The notes: generated from the letters alone by a model not told the origin. Shown: positions 43,546 to 54,000, counted from the stretch's first letter. The stretch: 64,000 bases of DNA from HGM04593 sp045646965 (GCA_045646965.1 JAZRLR010000025.1:50074-114073); one strand, 5' to 3'. Translations and numbers: made by a program.

Positions 43546-44562
43546 TTATCTCATCAAGAAAGGATAATTGAGGTCGTTGAGCGCAAGAGCTGTACCCTTT
43601 GCCACACAGTAGAGAGGGTTCTCGGCGATGTGGAAGGGGATGTTTATCTTGTTCTCCAAGCGCTTGTCGAGGCCGCGGAGCAGGGCGCCGCCACCTGCGA
43701 GGTAGATACCGTTGTGTACGATGTCGGCATACAATTCGGGGGGTGTGGCCTCGAGTGCGCTTATGATTGCGTTCTCGATTTTCATAATTGATTTGTCGAT
43801 ACAGTGCGCAATCTCCTGGTAGCACACGGGTACCTCGATAGGCATCGCAGTGATGCGGTTGGGGCCGTGTACAATGTAGTCCTGGGGAGCCTCGTCGCCC
43901 AGGTCGGTAAGTGCTGAACCTACGTGAATCTTGATGCGCTCGGCCATACGCTCGCTGACGCGTACATTGTGCTGACGGCTCATATACTCTTGAATGTCGG
44001 CTGTGAAGTCGTCACCGGCAGTGCGCAGTGAACCATTCGATACAATGCCACCGAGTGAGATTACGGCAATCTCGGTAGAACCACCACCTATGTCCACAAC
44101 CATATTACCCTCGGGTGCAAGAACGTCGAGACCGATACCCAGAGCCGATGCCATAGGCTCGTAAATGAGGTAAACGTCGCGGCCGCCGGCGTGCTCGGCA
44201 GAGTCACGCACAGCACGCAGCTCCACCTCGGTAGAGCCGTAGGGAACGCCGATAACCATACGCAGTGAGGGGGTGAAGAGCTTGCTGCCCATATTCACCT
44301 TCTCAATGAGGCCACGCATCATCATCTCGCAGGCGTAGAAGTCGGCGATAACGCCGTCGCGCAGGGGACGTATGGTCTGTATGTTGGGGTTGGTTTTCTC
44401 GTGCATCTGCTTTGCACGCTCACCAACGGCAATCATCTTTTTTGTCCCGTCTATAGCAACCACCGAGGGCTCATCGACAACTATCTTTCCGTTGTAGGAG
44501 ATGATGGTGTTGGCGGTACCCAAGTCGATGGCTACATCTTGTGTGAATGAAAAAAGTCCCAT
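43546..44562 (-). CDS. mreB: Rod shape-determining actin homologue MreB
   Basis: A 338-residue cytoskeletal ATPase that positions wall synthesis along the cell cylinder. It begins MGLFSFTQDVAIDLGTANT, with phosphate-1 loop DLGTANT, then VVDIGGGSTEIAVISLGG (phosphate 2) and an adenosine-site GGGALLRGLD near the C-terminus. Length matches the family (about 335-350). It follows purH by 16 bp, so elongasome expression is tied to a purine gene. This arrangement also seems usual in related Bacteroidetes. Confidence 0.97.
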   Translation of the reverse strand: MGLFSFTQDVAIDLGTANTIISYNGKIVVDEPSVVAIDGTKKMIAVGERAKQMHEKTNPNIQTIRPLRDGVIADFYACEMMMRGLIEKVNMGSKLFTPSLRMVIGVPYGSTEVELRAVRDSAEHAGGRDVYLIYEPMASALGIGLDVLAPEGNMVVDIGGGSTEIAVISLGGIVSNGSLRTAGDDFTADIQEYMSRQHNVRVSERMAERIKIHVGSALTDLGDEAPQDYIVHGPNRITAMPIEVPVCYQEIAHCIDKSIMKIENAIISALEATPPELYADIVHNGIYLAGGGALLRGLDKRLENKINIPFHIAENPLYCVAKGTALALNDLNYPFLMR

Positions 44563-44578
44563 CCTTGTTTATCGTTTA

Positions 44579-46102
44579 TTAGTGTTTGAAATGACGGAAA
44601 CCTGTTGTAACCATAGAAACTCCGTTGGCGTCGCAGTAGTCTACCGACTCCTTGTCGCGGATAGAGCCTCCGGGATGTATCACAGCTGTAACACCTGCCT
44701 CGTGAGCAATCTGCACGCAGTCGGGGAAGGGGAAGAAGGCGTCGCTGGCCATTACGCTGCCCTGCAAAGAGAAACCGAAATTGCCGGCTTTCTCAATAGC
44801 GTGGCGCAATGAGTCTACGCGTGAGGTCTGTCCCACACCGCTTGCGATGAGCTGTTTGTTCTTTGCAAGCACGATGGCGTTGCTCTTGCTGTGCTTAACG
44901 ATTTTGTTTGCAAAGAGCATATCTTCTATCTCGCTTGCGCCGGGAGCGGCCTGTGATACAACTTTCAGGTCCTCGGGAGTCTCCACCTTGTCGTCGCGGT
45001 CCTGAACGAGAACGCCGTTGAGCACGCTGCGATAGGTCTGTGAGGGAAGCTCTGTAGTCTTCTGAACGAGGATAATGCGGTTCTTCTTCTGTGTGAGTAT
45101 CTCGAGTGCTGCCATATCATAGTCGGGAGCGATGATTACCTCGAAGAAGATTTCGTTGATTTTCTCGGCTGTAGCCTTGTCTACAACTGCATTTGCGATG
45201 AGCACACCTCCGAAGGCCGACACGGGGTCTCCTGCGAGTGCTGCGTCCCAAGCCTCCTCCAATGTGGGGCGTGAAGCAAGGCCGCAGGCGTTGTTGTGCT
45301 TGAGGATGGCAAATGTGGTCTCGCCTGCAAAGTCGTTGATAAGCTCAACGGCTGCGCTTATATCGAGCAGGTTGTTGTAGGAAATCTCTTTGCCGTGAAT
45401 TTGGTTGAACATCTTGTTGAAGTCGCCATAGAAAGCACCTTTCTGGTGGGGGTTCTCACCGTAGCGCAACGACATAGGACAATCTTTTGCGTTGCGGAAC
45501 GCGCTCTTGTCGTCTTTGTCGAAGTAGTTGAAGATGGCAGAGTCGTATGACGATGACACTGCAAAGGCCTCACGAGCGAAGAAACGACGCTCCTCGAGTG
45601 TGGTCTGTGCGCCGTTGCTCTGGAGAATGTCGAGCAGAGGCTTGTACTGTGCCTTGCTTGCAACGATAACTGCGTCGTTGAAGTTCTTTGCTGCACCGCG
45701 GATGAGCGAAATGCCGCCTATGTCTATCTTTTCGATGATATCGGCCTCGGGAGCGCCCGATGCTACGGTCTGCTCAAAGGGATAGAGGTCTACGATAACG
45801 AGGTCGATGGCGGGAATCTCATACTCCTGCATCTGCTGCATATCCTTCTCGTTCTCGCGACGTGCCAGAATACCGCCGAATACCTTGGGGTGGAGGGTTT
45901 TTACGCGGCCGCCCAGGATAGAGGGATAGCCTGTGAGGCTCTCTACTGCTGTGCAGGGGATACCGAGCGATTCAATGAACTGTTGTGTGCCACCTGTCGA
46001 GATAAGCTGTACTCCCTCGGCGTGCAGGAGTTTGATAATCTCGTCCAATCCGTCTTTGTGGAATACGGATACCAAAGCCGATGTAATTCTTTTTGTTGCC
46101 AT
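44579..46102 (-). CDS. purH: Bifunctional AICAR formyltransferase/IMP cyclohydrolase
   Basis: Catalyses the last two steps to IMP. The 507-residue protein has an N-terminal MGS-like cyclohydrolase domain (residues 1 to about 195, with STGGTQQFIESLGIP, GGRVKTLHPKVFGGIL and DIGGISLIRGAAKN). The C-terminal AICARFT domain has FAILKHNNACGLA (the Lys-His pair) and DAFFPFPDCVQIAHEAGVTAVIHPGGSIRD near the end. It is first in the operon with mreB-mreC-mreD-mrdA-rodA; a promoter is seen at 46192-46222. Confidence 0.97.
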   Translation of the reverse strand: MATKRITSALVSVFHKDGLDEIIKLLHAEGVQLISTGGTQQFIESLGIPCTAVESLTGYPSILGGRVKTLHPKVFGGILARRENEKDMQQMQEYEIPAIDLVIVDLYPFEQTVASGAPEADIIEKIDIGGISLIRGAAKNFNDAVIVASKAQYKPLLDILQSNGAQTTLEERRFFAREAFAVSSSYDSAIFNYFDKDDKSAFRNAKDCPMSLRYGENPHQKGAFYGDFNKMFNQIHGKEISYNNLLDISAAVELINDFAGETTFAILKHNNACGLASRPTLEEAWDAALAGDPVSAFGGVLIANAVVDKATAEKINEIFFEVIIAPDYDMAALEILTQKKNRIILVQKTTELPSQTYRSVLNGVLVQDRDDKVETPEDLKVVSQAAPGASEIEDMLFANKIVKHSKSNAIVLAKNKQLIASGVGQTSRVDSLRHAIEKAGNFGFSLQGSVMASDAFFPFPDCVQIAHEAGVTAVIHPGGSIRDKESVDYCDANGVSMVTTGFRHFKH

Positions 46103-46191
46103 ATACTGATTAAATTGTTGTAAATCCGTTTGTTATGTGAAATGCGGCGGTGCTGCGCACCCGCCCTGCGGAGAAAACCGCTAATTTTCTG

Positions 46192-46222
46192 CGAAGATAG
46201 CTTTTTTTATGCGATTTTACAA
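46192..46222 (-). promoter_or_regulatory. Promoter of the purH-mreBCD-mrdA-rodA operon
   Basis: Minus strand TTG (46222-46220), 20-bp spacer, TATCTTCG (46199-46192), one mismatch from TAnnTTTG, with a leader of about 85 nt before the ATG. The same variant -7 stands before dapB. Confidence 0.45.
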
Positions 46223-46265
46223 TATAAAACCCACCTGTTTTTTTGCCACTTAAATATAAATATTT

Positions 46266-46306
46266 AACGGCGCAGGCACTGCCTTTTGTGCAGTGTCGGC
46301 GCCGTT
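46266..46306 (-). terminator. Intrinsic terminator after nadB
   Basis: AACGGCGC (46266-46273) pairs with GCGCCGTT (46299-46306). An inner stem (GCACTGC with GCAGTGT) stacks on it around a short loop. On the minus strand it lies 23 bp after the nadB stop, with an A/T-rich tail. Confidence 0.75.
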
Positions 46307-46328
46307 GTTTTTGTGGCCTTTGCAGGTG

Positions 46329-47897
46329 TCAATCTTTTTTGGGGTAATCGATGTTATAGTGCAGGCCTCGGCTCTCCTTGCGCTCCATAGCCTGACGCAT
46401 AATGAGGTAGCCCACGTTTATTATGTTACGCAGCTCGCACAGCTCGCGGCTCACCACGCTGCGTTTGAAAAGTTCCTCGGTCTCCTCGTAAAGAAGGTCG
46501 AGGCGCTGCCAGGCTCGTTTAAGGCGCAGGTCGCTGCGCACAATGCCCACATATACGCTCATAATCTGCCCCACCTCTTTCACGTCCTGCGAGATAAGCA
46601 CCATCTCCTCGTTCATCTTTGTGCCTTCGTCGTTCCACTCGGGGATATTCTCGTTGAAGGTGTACTCGTCGATGTGTGCCGATGCGTGCTTGGCTGCTGC
46701 GTCGGCATATACTACGGCTTCTATGAGCGAGTTACTTGCGAGGCGGTTGCCGCCGTGCAGTCCCGTGCAGGAGCACTCTCCCACGGCATAGAGCCTGTGT
46801 ATGCTCGATGCGGCGTTCAGGTCTACCTTTATACCGCCGCACAGATAGTGTGCCGCGGGTGCCACGGGTATGTAGTCTTTTGTGATGTCGATGCCCAGCG
46901 AGAGGCACTTCTCGTATATATTGGGGAAGTGTCGTTTGGTCTCTTCGGGGTTTTTGTGGGTTACGTCGAGGTAGACGTGCTCCTCGCCGCGTGTCTTCAT
47001 TTCGTTGTCAATGGCGCGTGCCACAATGTCGCGCGGAGCGAGCGAGAGGCGCTCGTCGTATTTGTGCATAAACTCCTTGCCGTCAATGGTGCGCAGTATA
47101 CCGCCGTAGCCTCGCATAGCCTCGGTTATGAGGAACGAGGGGCGGTCGCCGGGGTTGTAGAGCGCGGTGGGGTGGAACTGCACAAATTCCATATCTTTCA
47201 CTGTTCCTTTGGCACGGTAGACCATCGCAATGCCGTCGCCCGTTGCCACAAGGGGGTTTGTGGTTGTTTTGTAGACGGCTCCGCAGCCTCCTGTCGCCAT
47301 AAGGGTTACCTTGCTCAAGAAGGTGTGCACCTCGTTTGTCTTTATGTCGAGCACATAGGCGCCGTAGCACTCAATGTCGGGTGTCTGTCTGGTGACAGTG
47401 ACTCCCAGGTGGTGCTGCGTCAGTATCTCTATCGCAAAATGGTTGTCGAGGATGGTTATATTGGGGTGCTGTCGCACAGCTTTTATGAGCGATACCTGAA
47501 TCTCGGCTCCTGTGTTGTCGGCGTGGTGCAGAATGCGGAACTCCGAGTGTCCGCCCTCGCGGTGCAGGTCGAACTCGCCCTTCTCGTTCTTGTCGAAATT
47601 TACTCCCCAGTCGATGAGCGCCTGAATTTGTGAAGGTGCCTCGCGCACAACCTTTTCCACAGCGTCGCGGTCGCTTATCCAGTCGCCGGCAATCATAGTG
47701 TCCTCTATGTGCTTGTCGAAATTGTCTACGGCAAGGTTTGTGACCGACGCGATACCTCCCTGTGCAAAAAAAGTGTTGGCCTCTTCGAGCGTCGTCTTAC
47801 ATACTATTGCGACCTTGCCTTTGTCGGCGACTTTCAGTGCAAAACTCATTCCGGCTATACCGGAACCGATAACCAAATAATCGAATCTCTTAATCAT
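46329..47897 (-). CDS. nadB: L-aspartate oxidase
   Basis: FAD enzyme oxidising aspartate to iminoaspartate, first step of NAD synthesis; in anaerobes fumarate can serve as electron acceptor. The 522-residue protein is homologous to the fumarate reductase flavoprotein: FAD motif GSGIAGMSFA near residue 12, FFAQGGIASV, EGGHSEFRILHHADNTG, HPTALY and GLHGGNRLASNSLIEAVVYA. Single gene here, with a perfect -7 box (47987-47994) and its own terminator. nadA and nadC are not in the window. Confidence 0.96.
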   Translation of the reverse strand: MIKRFDYLVIGSGIAGMSFALKVADKGKVAIVCKTTLEEANTFFAQGGIASVTNLAVDNFDKHIEDTMIAGDWISDRDAVEKVVREAPSQIQALIDWGVNFDKNEKGEFDLHREGGHSEFRILHHADNTGAEIQVSLIKAVRQHPNITILDNHFAIEILTQHHLGVTVTRQTPDIECYGAYVLDIKTNEVHTFLSKVTLMATGGCGAVYKTTTNPLVATGDGIAMVYRAKGTVKDMEFVQFHPTALYNPGDRPSFLITEAMRGYGGILRTIDGKEFMHKYDERLSLAPRDIVARAIDNEMKTRGEEHVYLDVTHKNPEETKRHFPNIYEKCLSLGIDITKDYIPVAPAAHYLCGGIKVDLNAASSIHRLYAVGECSCTGLHGGNRLASNSLIEAVVYADAAAKHASAHIDEYTFNENIPEWNDEGTKMNEEMVLISQDVKEVGQIMSVYVGIVRSDLRLKRAWQRLDLLYEETEELFKRSVVSRELCELRNIINVGYLIMRQAMERKESRGLHYNIDYPKKD

Positions 47898-47986
47898 AAG
47901 TCCATAGATAATGTGCTGGGGTGGTGGCGTCTATGGGTTGAATACAGCTCAAAGGTTTTTTGCATCTGCCCCGCACTTGCTATCTG

Positions 47987-47994
47987 CAAAAATA
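47987..47994 (-). promoter_or_regulatory. -7 promoter box for nadB
   Basis: Minus strand TATTTTTG, a perfect box about 90 bp before the nadB ATG, in the 193-bp gap to the divergent carboxypeptidase gene. For the plus-strand gene I see only an imperfect AATATTTG near 48022. Confidence 0.5.
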
Positions 47995-48090
47995 CAAAAA
48001 ACATAAATAAAACAGCGTTCTATGGCCAATATTTGATAAATAATAAGTAGTTTTACTCCGTAATTACCGCCACAGGGCGTTTTTTGTATT

Positions 48091-49446
48091 ATGTCGAGAC
48101 TCCTTTTTTTCTTTTTTTCTGTGCTTTTGCCCGTGGTTGTGCTTGTGGCGCAGCCCTCGCGTGAGAAGTTTGAGTCGTTGCTGCGCGACGATATACTCAA
48201 GGTGAGCGATGCTTCGCTGGTGGTCTACGACCTCGATGGCGACTCGCTTGTTTTTGCTCACAGGGAGCACAAACTCTCGCGCCCTGCTTCGTTGCTCAAA
48301 ATAATTACATCGGTGGCGGCTGTCGAGCGTCTCGGTGTCGATTACACTATAAACACCCGCCTGCTGCAGAGTGGCAGCAACCTGTATATCAAAGGTGCGC
48401 TTGACCCTCTCTTTTCTTATGACGATTTGTGCGCAATGCTCTCGGCTGTGCCTGCGGGCAGTGTCATCGACACTCTGTTTGCCGACTGTTCTATGACCGA
48501 TTCTCTCTTCTGGGGGCCGGGGTGGGCGTGGGACGACACTCCGTGGGAGTTTCAGCCCTACATTTCGCCGCTTATGCTTTGCGGAGGCTGCGTCGAGGTG
48601 TCGGCAAGGCCGGGCACACAAGGCGAGCCTCCCGTGGTCGAGTGCTACCCGCCGTCGGCGTTCTATATGGTGGTGAACGAGGCAGTGAGCAATGGCGGCT
48701 GTGACGAAAAGTTTACCATCTTGCGCGACTGGCTCGAGGGCACAAATGTGATACGTCTGCGCGGTAACTGCCGCGCTCCCAAGAGTGAGAAGATGAATAT
48801 GCAGCCTTCGCAGGACTATTTTATGGCTGTGGCTGCCGAGTTTCTTGCTTCGCGTGGCGTTGTGGTGAGGTGTGTGCAGCGAGGCATCGCTCCCGACAGC
48901 TGTGCCCTGCTTTGCGAGGTGAAACGCCCCATAGAAGATGTGGTGTGCGAGGCTCTTCTCGAGAGTAATAACCTGTGTGCCGAGTCGCTCGCCTATCATC
49001 TTGGAACGCTCTACGGCCGTCGTCCCGTGACACAGAAGATGGGCACCGATATTATAAAAGGCTTCGTTGAGAGCACGTTTGACGAGCCCGAGGTATATGA
49101 CATCTGTGACGGCTCGGGGTTGTCGCCCTACACGCTTGTGCCTGCCCGTCTTTTGCTCGACGTACTCAAGTATGCTTACGCGCGCGGGGATACCTATAAA
49201 ATACTTATGAAGGGATTGCCGCAGGCGGGGCTCACAGGTACTATGAAACATCGTCTCAAGTCCACCGCCGCCTATAAAAAGGTCTTTGCAAAGACGGGTA
49301 CCGTCACGGGTGTCTGCACGCTTGCGGGGTATGCCCGTGCCTCTAACGGAAATATGCTTGCTTTTGTAATTATGAACGACGGCCTTCCCAAGGCTCGTGC
49401 CGCCCGTGTGTGGCAGGACAAGGTGTGCGAGCTACTCTGTCGCTGA
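48091..49446 (+). CDS. dacB: D-alanyl-D-alanine carboxypeptidase/endopeptidase (PBP4, DacB type)
   Basis: Class C penicillin-binding protein that trims peptidoglycan peptides in the periplasm. The 451-residue protein has a signal peptide (FFFFSVLLPVVVLVAQ). The SxxK motif is Ser67-Leu-Leu-Lys70 (PASLLK), the SxN motif is in ESNNLCAESLAYH, and the KTG motif is in FAKTGTVTG near residue 395. A long insertion between the first two motifs (about 80-290) is typical of PBP4. Its last 15 bp overlap the end of queG on the other strand. Confidence 0.93.
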   Translation: MSRLLFFFFSVLLPVVVLVAQPSREKFESLLRDDILKVSDASLVVYDLDGDSLVFAHREHKLSRPASLLKIITSVAAVERLGVDYTINTRLLQSGSNLYIKGALDPLFSYDDLCAMLSAVPAGSVIDTLFADCSMTDSLFWGPGWAWDDTPWEFQPYISPLMLCGGCVEVSARPGTQGEPPVVECYPPSAFYMVVNEAVSNGGCDEKFTILRDWLEGTNVIRLRGNCRAPKSEKMNMQPSQDYFMAVAAEFLASRGVVVRCVQRGIAPDSCALLCEVKRPIEDVVCEALLESNNLCAESLAYHLGTLYGRRPVTQKMGTDIIKGFVESTFDEPEVYDICDGSGLSPYTLVPARLLLDVLKYAYARGDTYKILMKGLPQAGLTGTMKHRLKSTAAYKKVFAKTGTVTGVCTLAGYARASNGNMLAFVIMNDGLPKARAARVWQDKVCELLCR

Positions 49447-50376
49447 CACTTTCTCTTCGCTCTCTTTCACCGCCGCTATATTGCGCGTGAGCAGCGCATA
49501 GCCTGCACGCTCCACTGCGCTGTGGGCAAAAAGTTCCTTGTAACGCTCTTCGCTCAAGGTGTGCCAGTCGCTGTCGTGCATTGCAGCAAGCCCCTCGTTT
49601 GTGCGCAGGGCGGGCTCGTTGCAGGGCTGTGCTCCTCTGTTCCACGGGCAGGCCGTTTGGCAACGGTCGCAGCCGTATATACATTTTCCCATCTTTTCAC
49701 CGATGTTTTCCGGCAGCTCGCCGCGATGCTCTATAGTGAGGTAGGAGAGGCACTTACGCGCATCGAAGCCGTGGGCTGTGAGAGCACCTGTGGGGCAGTT
49801 GTCTATGCAGCGTGTGCAGCCGCCGCAAATACTCTCTGTGAGGGGCTTGTCGTACTCAAGCTCGCAATCTACAAGCAATTCGCCAAGAAAGAAGTATGAG
49901 CCCAGACGTGGTATTATAAGCTGGTGGTTTTTGCCTATCCTGCCTATCCCTGCCTCCTTTGCCCAGTACCGTTCCATCACAGGAGCCGAGTCGCAGAAAG
50001 GTCTTCCTTTCACAGGGTGTATTCTGTTTATGCTTTGCAGCAGCAGGTGGAGCTTGTCCTTTACAATCTTGTGGTAATCGTCTCCTTGTGCATAGCGCGA
50101 GATGTGCAGGTGTGTCTCGTCGAAATCTCCCTGTGCATATCCCAGCGCCACCGAGATTATGCTTTTGCAGCCGGGGACGAGCTCGGCGGGGTTGCGTCGT
50201 TTTTCGCCGTTGCGCTCGAGGTAGCTCATTGTGCCGTGGCAGCCCTCCTGCACCCAGCGTTCCAGCGCCTCGGCCTGTGCAGGAGCCACTTTGCCGGCTC
50301 GTGCAATGCCGCAAACGTCAAAGCCGAGGCGTGCGGCCTCGGCTTTAATGTATTGTGTGAGTTCTTTAATTTCCAT
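49432..50376 (-). CDS. queG: Epoxyqueuosine reductase
   Basis: Cobalamin-dependent Fe-S enzyme completing queuosine synthesis in tRNA (QueG type). The 314-residue protein has the catalytic domain with ALGYAQGD and DSAPVMERYWAKEAGIG. Two [4Fe-4S] motifs follow: CGGCTRCIDNCPTGAL and CIYGCDRCQTACPWN, near residues 185-245. The C-terminus is short, without the HEAT-like extension of some homologues. A GTG at 50379 is an alternative start; the ATG at 50376 overlaps the stop of the deacetylase gene by one base. B12 dependence is a family property and fits the B12-aware regulation of nrdDG in the same genome. Confidence 0.93.
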   Translation of the reverse strand: MEIKELTQYIKAEAARLGFDVCGIARAGKVAPAQAEALERWVQEGCHGTMSYLERNGEKRRNPAELVPGCKSIISVALGYAQGDFDETHLHISRYAQGDDYHKIVKDKLHLLLQSINRIHPVKGRPFCDSAPVMERYWAKEAGIGRIGKNHQLIIPRLGSYFFLGELLVDCELEYDKPLTESICGGCTRCIDNCPTGALTAHGFDARKCLSYLTIEHRGELPENIGEKMGKCIYGCDRCQTACPWNRGAQPCNEPALRTNEGLAAMHDSDWHTLSEERYKELFAHSAVERAGYALLTRNIAAVKESEEKVSATE

Positions 50377-50987
50377 CACTCAAATATCTTGAATGTGTAA
50401 CCCTCCTCGAGCAGCCAGTCGAGCGCGCGCGGCAGTGCGTAGCGCAGATTGCTCTCCGAGCGCAGCGAGTCGTGAAAGGTTATTATGGAGCCGTTGCGTG
50501 TGTAGCGTTTCACATTTGCGAGCACATCCTCGCCATAGAGGCGGAAACTATAATCGCGTGTAACGAGGTCCCACATCACAAAGGTGTATCTCTTGCTCAA
50601 CTCGTTGTACTGCGATGTGCGCAGTATGCCGTGCGGCGGTCTGAAGAGATTGCTGTGAATGAATGCGTCGGCTCTGTCTACATTCTCAATGTACTCTTTA
50701 GTGCTTGTGAAAAGCCCCTTCAGGTGGTTGAATGTGTGGTTTCCTACTCTGTGGCCGCTCTCCACCACCTGCATATATTCCTGCGAGAATTTGTGCACAT
50801 TGTCGCCCACCATAAAAAACGTCGCTTTTATGTTGTAGCGGTTGAGCAGTTCCACCACCCACGGAGTGATTACAGGTATGGGCCCGTCGTCAAAGGTCAG
50901 ATAGATGGCCTTCTCGTCGGGGTTCATCCTCCACAACGCCTTTGGGTAGAGGTTGCGGAAAAAATCGGGTACCTGCTCTATAAACAT
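50376..50987 (-). CDS. Polysaccharide deacetylase family protein
   Basis: A 203-residue NodB-homology (CE4) enzyme. Motif 1 is LTFDDGP (residues 30-36, catalytic and metal Asp), motif 2 is HTFNHL (His-x3-His metal ligands), motif 3 is RPPHG, and later FRLYGEDVL and ITFHDS supply motifs 4-5. No signal peptide is visible, so it is either cytoplasmic or exported in another way. Candidate substrates are N-acetylated glycans such as peptidoglycan or lipid-linked sugars. It lies between the DUF2723 gene (15-bp gap) and queG (1-bp overlap). Confidence 0.88.
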   Translation of the reverse strand: MFIEQVPDFFRNLYPKALWRMNPDEKAIYLTFDDGPIPVITPWVVELLNRYNIKATFFMVGDNVHKFSQEYMQVVESGHRVGNHTFNHLKGLFTSTKEYIENVDRADAFIHSNLFRPPHGILRTSQYNELSKRYTFVMWDLVTRDYSFRLYGEDVLANVKRYTRNGSIITFHDSLRSESNLRYALPRALDWLLEEGYTFKIFE

Positions 50988-51002
50988 AATTCTCTTTCGC
51001 TT

Positions 51003-54000
51003 TTACACACCTGTCTTGCTGCGCCACTCGGTGTAAATTTTGTTGAGCGCAGTGTTATACTTTGTGGCAACTGCCTTGCACTGGTTGTCGCCCTTTTTCA
51101 GCTCTGCAATCACAAGCTTTGCCATCTCAATAGCCATATAGCTCTCCTGCAGGGTGTTCTCGAAACGGTTCTGGTCGAGGCTTGTGTACCACTCAATGTA
51201 TTCGAGACGGTCTTTCAGCAACTCTTCGAGCACTTTGCATCCCTTGTCGTGTTTTCCGAGCAGCATATAAAGACGACCTATGTCATATCCGCCTGTGGCT
51301 ATGCTGTGGGGAACGATGCTCGAGGGGAACTCCTCCTCTATGAGGTCGAGCAGGTTGAGGGCTTTGGCGTTCTCACCTTCGTTGTAGAGTTGTGCTGCCA
51401 ACGAAGAGATAAGGCGACGGTGGGTGAATACCATACGGTTGATTGTCTCGTCGGAATAGTAGGCAGGATACTCCTTGAAACCTCCGAACTTGAAACGGTT
51501 CATCACATTGTGATAGAAAGCTTCGGTGTCGGCTATGATATCGTTGCCTTTGCTATATCCGAGCTCCACCCAGTTGAAGGGGGTGATGCGGTAGGCAAGT
51601 CCCTCCTGCACAAAGAACTTCTTGAGTGAGGGCAGGTAGTTCTCGTCGCCCACGGTCATCGACATATAAAGGGGGCGTTCCCAGTTACACTGCGAGAGCA
51701 TCTCAAGCAGCATAAGGTCGGCACGGAAGAGCTTGCTGCGGCCGTTGAGCGAAATTGCCATATACTCGGGCATCTCGTCTTTGTACTCCTCGGGCACAAT
51801 CATTCCCGAGCGTATAACGGCGTCGCGGTCAATCTTTATATACACCGTATCGGTGGGTATGAGGTGCAGCTTCTCGTTCTTGTTGCGCACCCAGTTCTTC
51901 ATAATATTTTTTATCTCGAAGGGGTTCTCGCCGAAACGTCTTTTCGCTCCCTCGGGGTTGCTCTGGTAGAGTTTCTTTATTGTCTCTTTGTAGGCGGGCT
52001 CCACCTTCACTGCCTCGTTGCTGTTTCCTGCATAGTCTATTCTGTCCCATTTTATGGGGATAGAGGGTGAGTCGTATGCGGGGCGGCGCATCTGGTCGAT
52101 GTACCAGTCGGTATTCAGGTACGAGAGGTTGCACACGCGTGCGTCGGTGCGCACACCCTCAACCTCCTGGTTATACCACAGGGGGAAGGTGTCGTTGTCA
52201 CCGCAGGTGAAGATTATGGGGTTGCCCTCCTCGGGTATTGTGTACAGGTAGTTCTGTCCAAAGTCGCGGCAGGCATAGCGTCCGCTGCGGTCGTGGTCGT
52301 CCCAGGTCTGCGACACCATCTGCACGGGCACAAGCAGGCCGATTGCGGCTGCCGCTGTGCTCACGGCTGCGTTTCTCTTCCCAAGCCACTCTGTGATTCC
52401 TGCCACGCCCATTCCTATCCATATCGCAAAGGCATAGAAAGAGCCTGCGTAGGCGTAGTCGCGCTCGCGGGGCTGCAGGGGTGTCTGGTTCAGGTAGAGC
52501 ACAATGGCAAGGCCTGTCATAAAGAATAGCATAAACACCACGAGCAACTGCTGCTTGCCCTCGCGTCCGCGGCGTGCCTGCCACATTATACCTATGATTC
52601 CCAGAATAAGCGGCAGAGCATAAAAGACGTTGCGTCCCTTGTTCTCCTTGAGCACGGTGGGGAGTTTCTCTTGGTTGCCCACGAGCAGGCTGTCGATGAA
52701 GTTGATACCTGTAATCCAGTTACCGTTCTCAAACTCGCCGTGGCTTTGAATGTCGTTCTGTCGTCCCACAAAGTTCCAGAGGAAATATCTCCAGTACATA
52801 TGGTTGAGCTGGTAGTTCACAAAGAACTTGAGGTTCTCCCATTGTGTGGGCATATTTATAATCTCGGTCTTTCCCCAGGGAGCTCGGTAGCGTATGTTTC
52901 TTCCCTCAATCTTGCCTCCGCACCACTGCTCATAGAGGTTTATTTTATTGGGGCCCCAGTTGGCGTGCTCGTAGCTGTACATACGGGGGAAGAGCATATT
53001 TTGTGCATATATCACCTCCTTGTCGTAGCTCAATATCTCGTAAGAGTCCTTCTCGTCGGGCGATGCCTTCTCTTTGGGTGCATATTTGGGAGCGCCCACA
53101 ATTACCTTGGGCACAAGGTACTCTCCCTCGGGAACGCGCTCAATCTCGGAGCTGTATGCGTTGCCATAGAGGAGAGGGCGTGAGCCATACTGCTCGCGTC
53201 CCAGGTAGGCTCCGAGGGTGAAGATGTCCTCGGGTGAGTTCTGGTCCATAGGGGTATTGGCGGCCGAACGCACTACAATGAGCGCATACGACGAGTAGCC
53301 AATCATAATTACAAGCATACAGAGCATAGATGTGTTCAGGAAACGGAGGCTCACGAGATATTTCTCGCTGCGGCGTATCTTTGCCACAAAGTATATTGCG
53401 ATGAGCACCGCGATACCCAGGATTATGCTCAAGATTCCGTATCCGTAGAAGGGGATACCGAGCAGGCCCACGGCTGCAGTGAAGATGGCAGCCACGGTTG
53501 TGCGTTTTGTGCCCTTCTCGCTCTCATAGATACCCCAAATGAGCGTTGCGCACAGCAGCACAAGGTATATTATAAGTCCGGTATTGAAGCGGAAGCCCAG
53601 GACGTTCACAAAGAGAAGCTCGAACCAACCGCCCACTTTAACCACGCCCGGCACAATGCCGTAGAGCACCACTGCTACCAGGATACCCGACACGGCGACA
53701 GCTCCAAGCACGCCTTTGAGCGTTGCGTTGCGTGTGCGTTTGTAGTAGGCCACAAGCACAATGGCGGGTATACAGAGCAAGTTGAGCAGGTGCACGCCTA
53801 TGGAGAGTCCCATAAGGTAGGCTATGAGCACAAGCCAACGGTCGCTGTGGGGCTTGTCGGCGTTCTCCTCCCATTTGAGAATAAGCCAGAAAACCACAGC
53901 CGTGCAGAGCGACGAATAGCCGTAAACCTCGCCCTCAACAGCGCTGAACCAATATGTGTCGCTCCAAGTGTAGGCAAGTGAGCCCACCACGCCCGACGCA

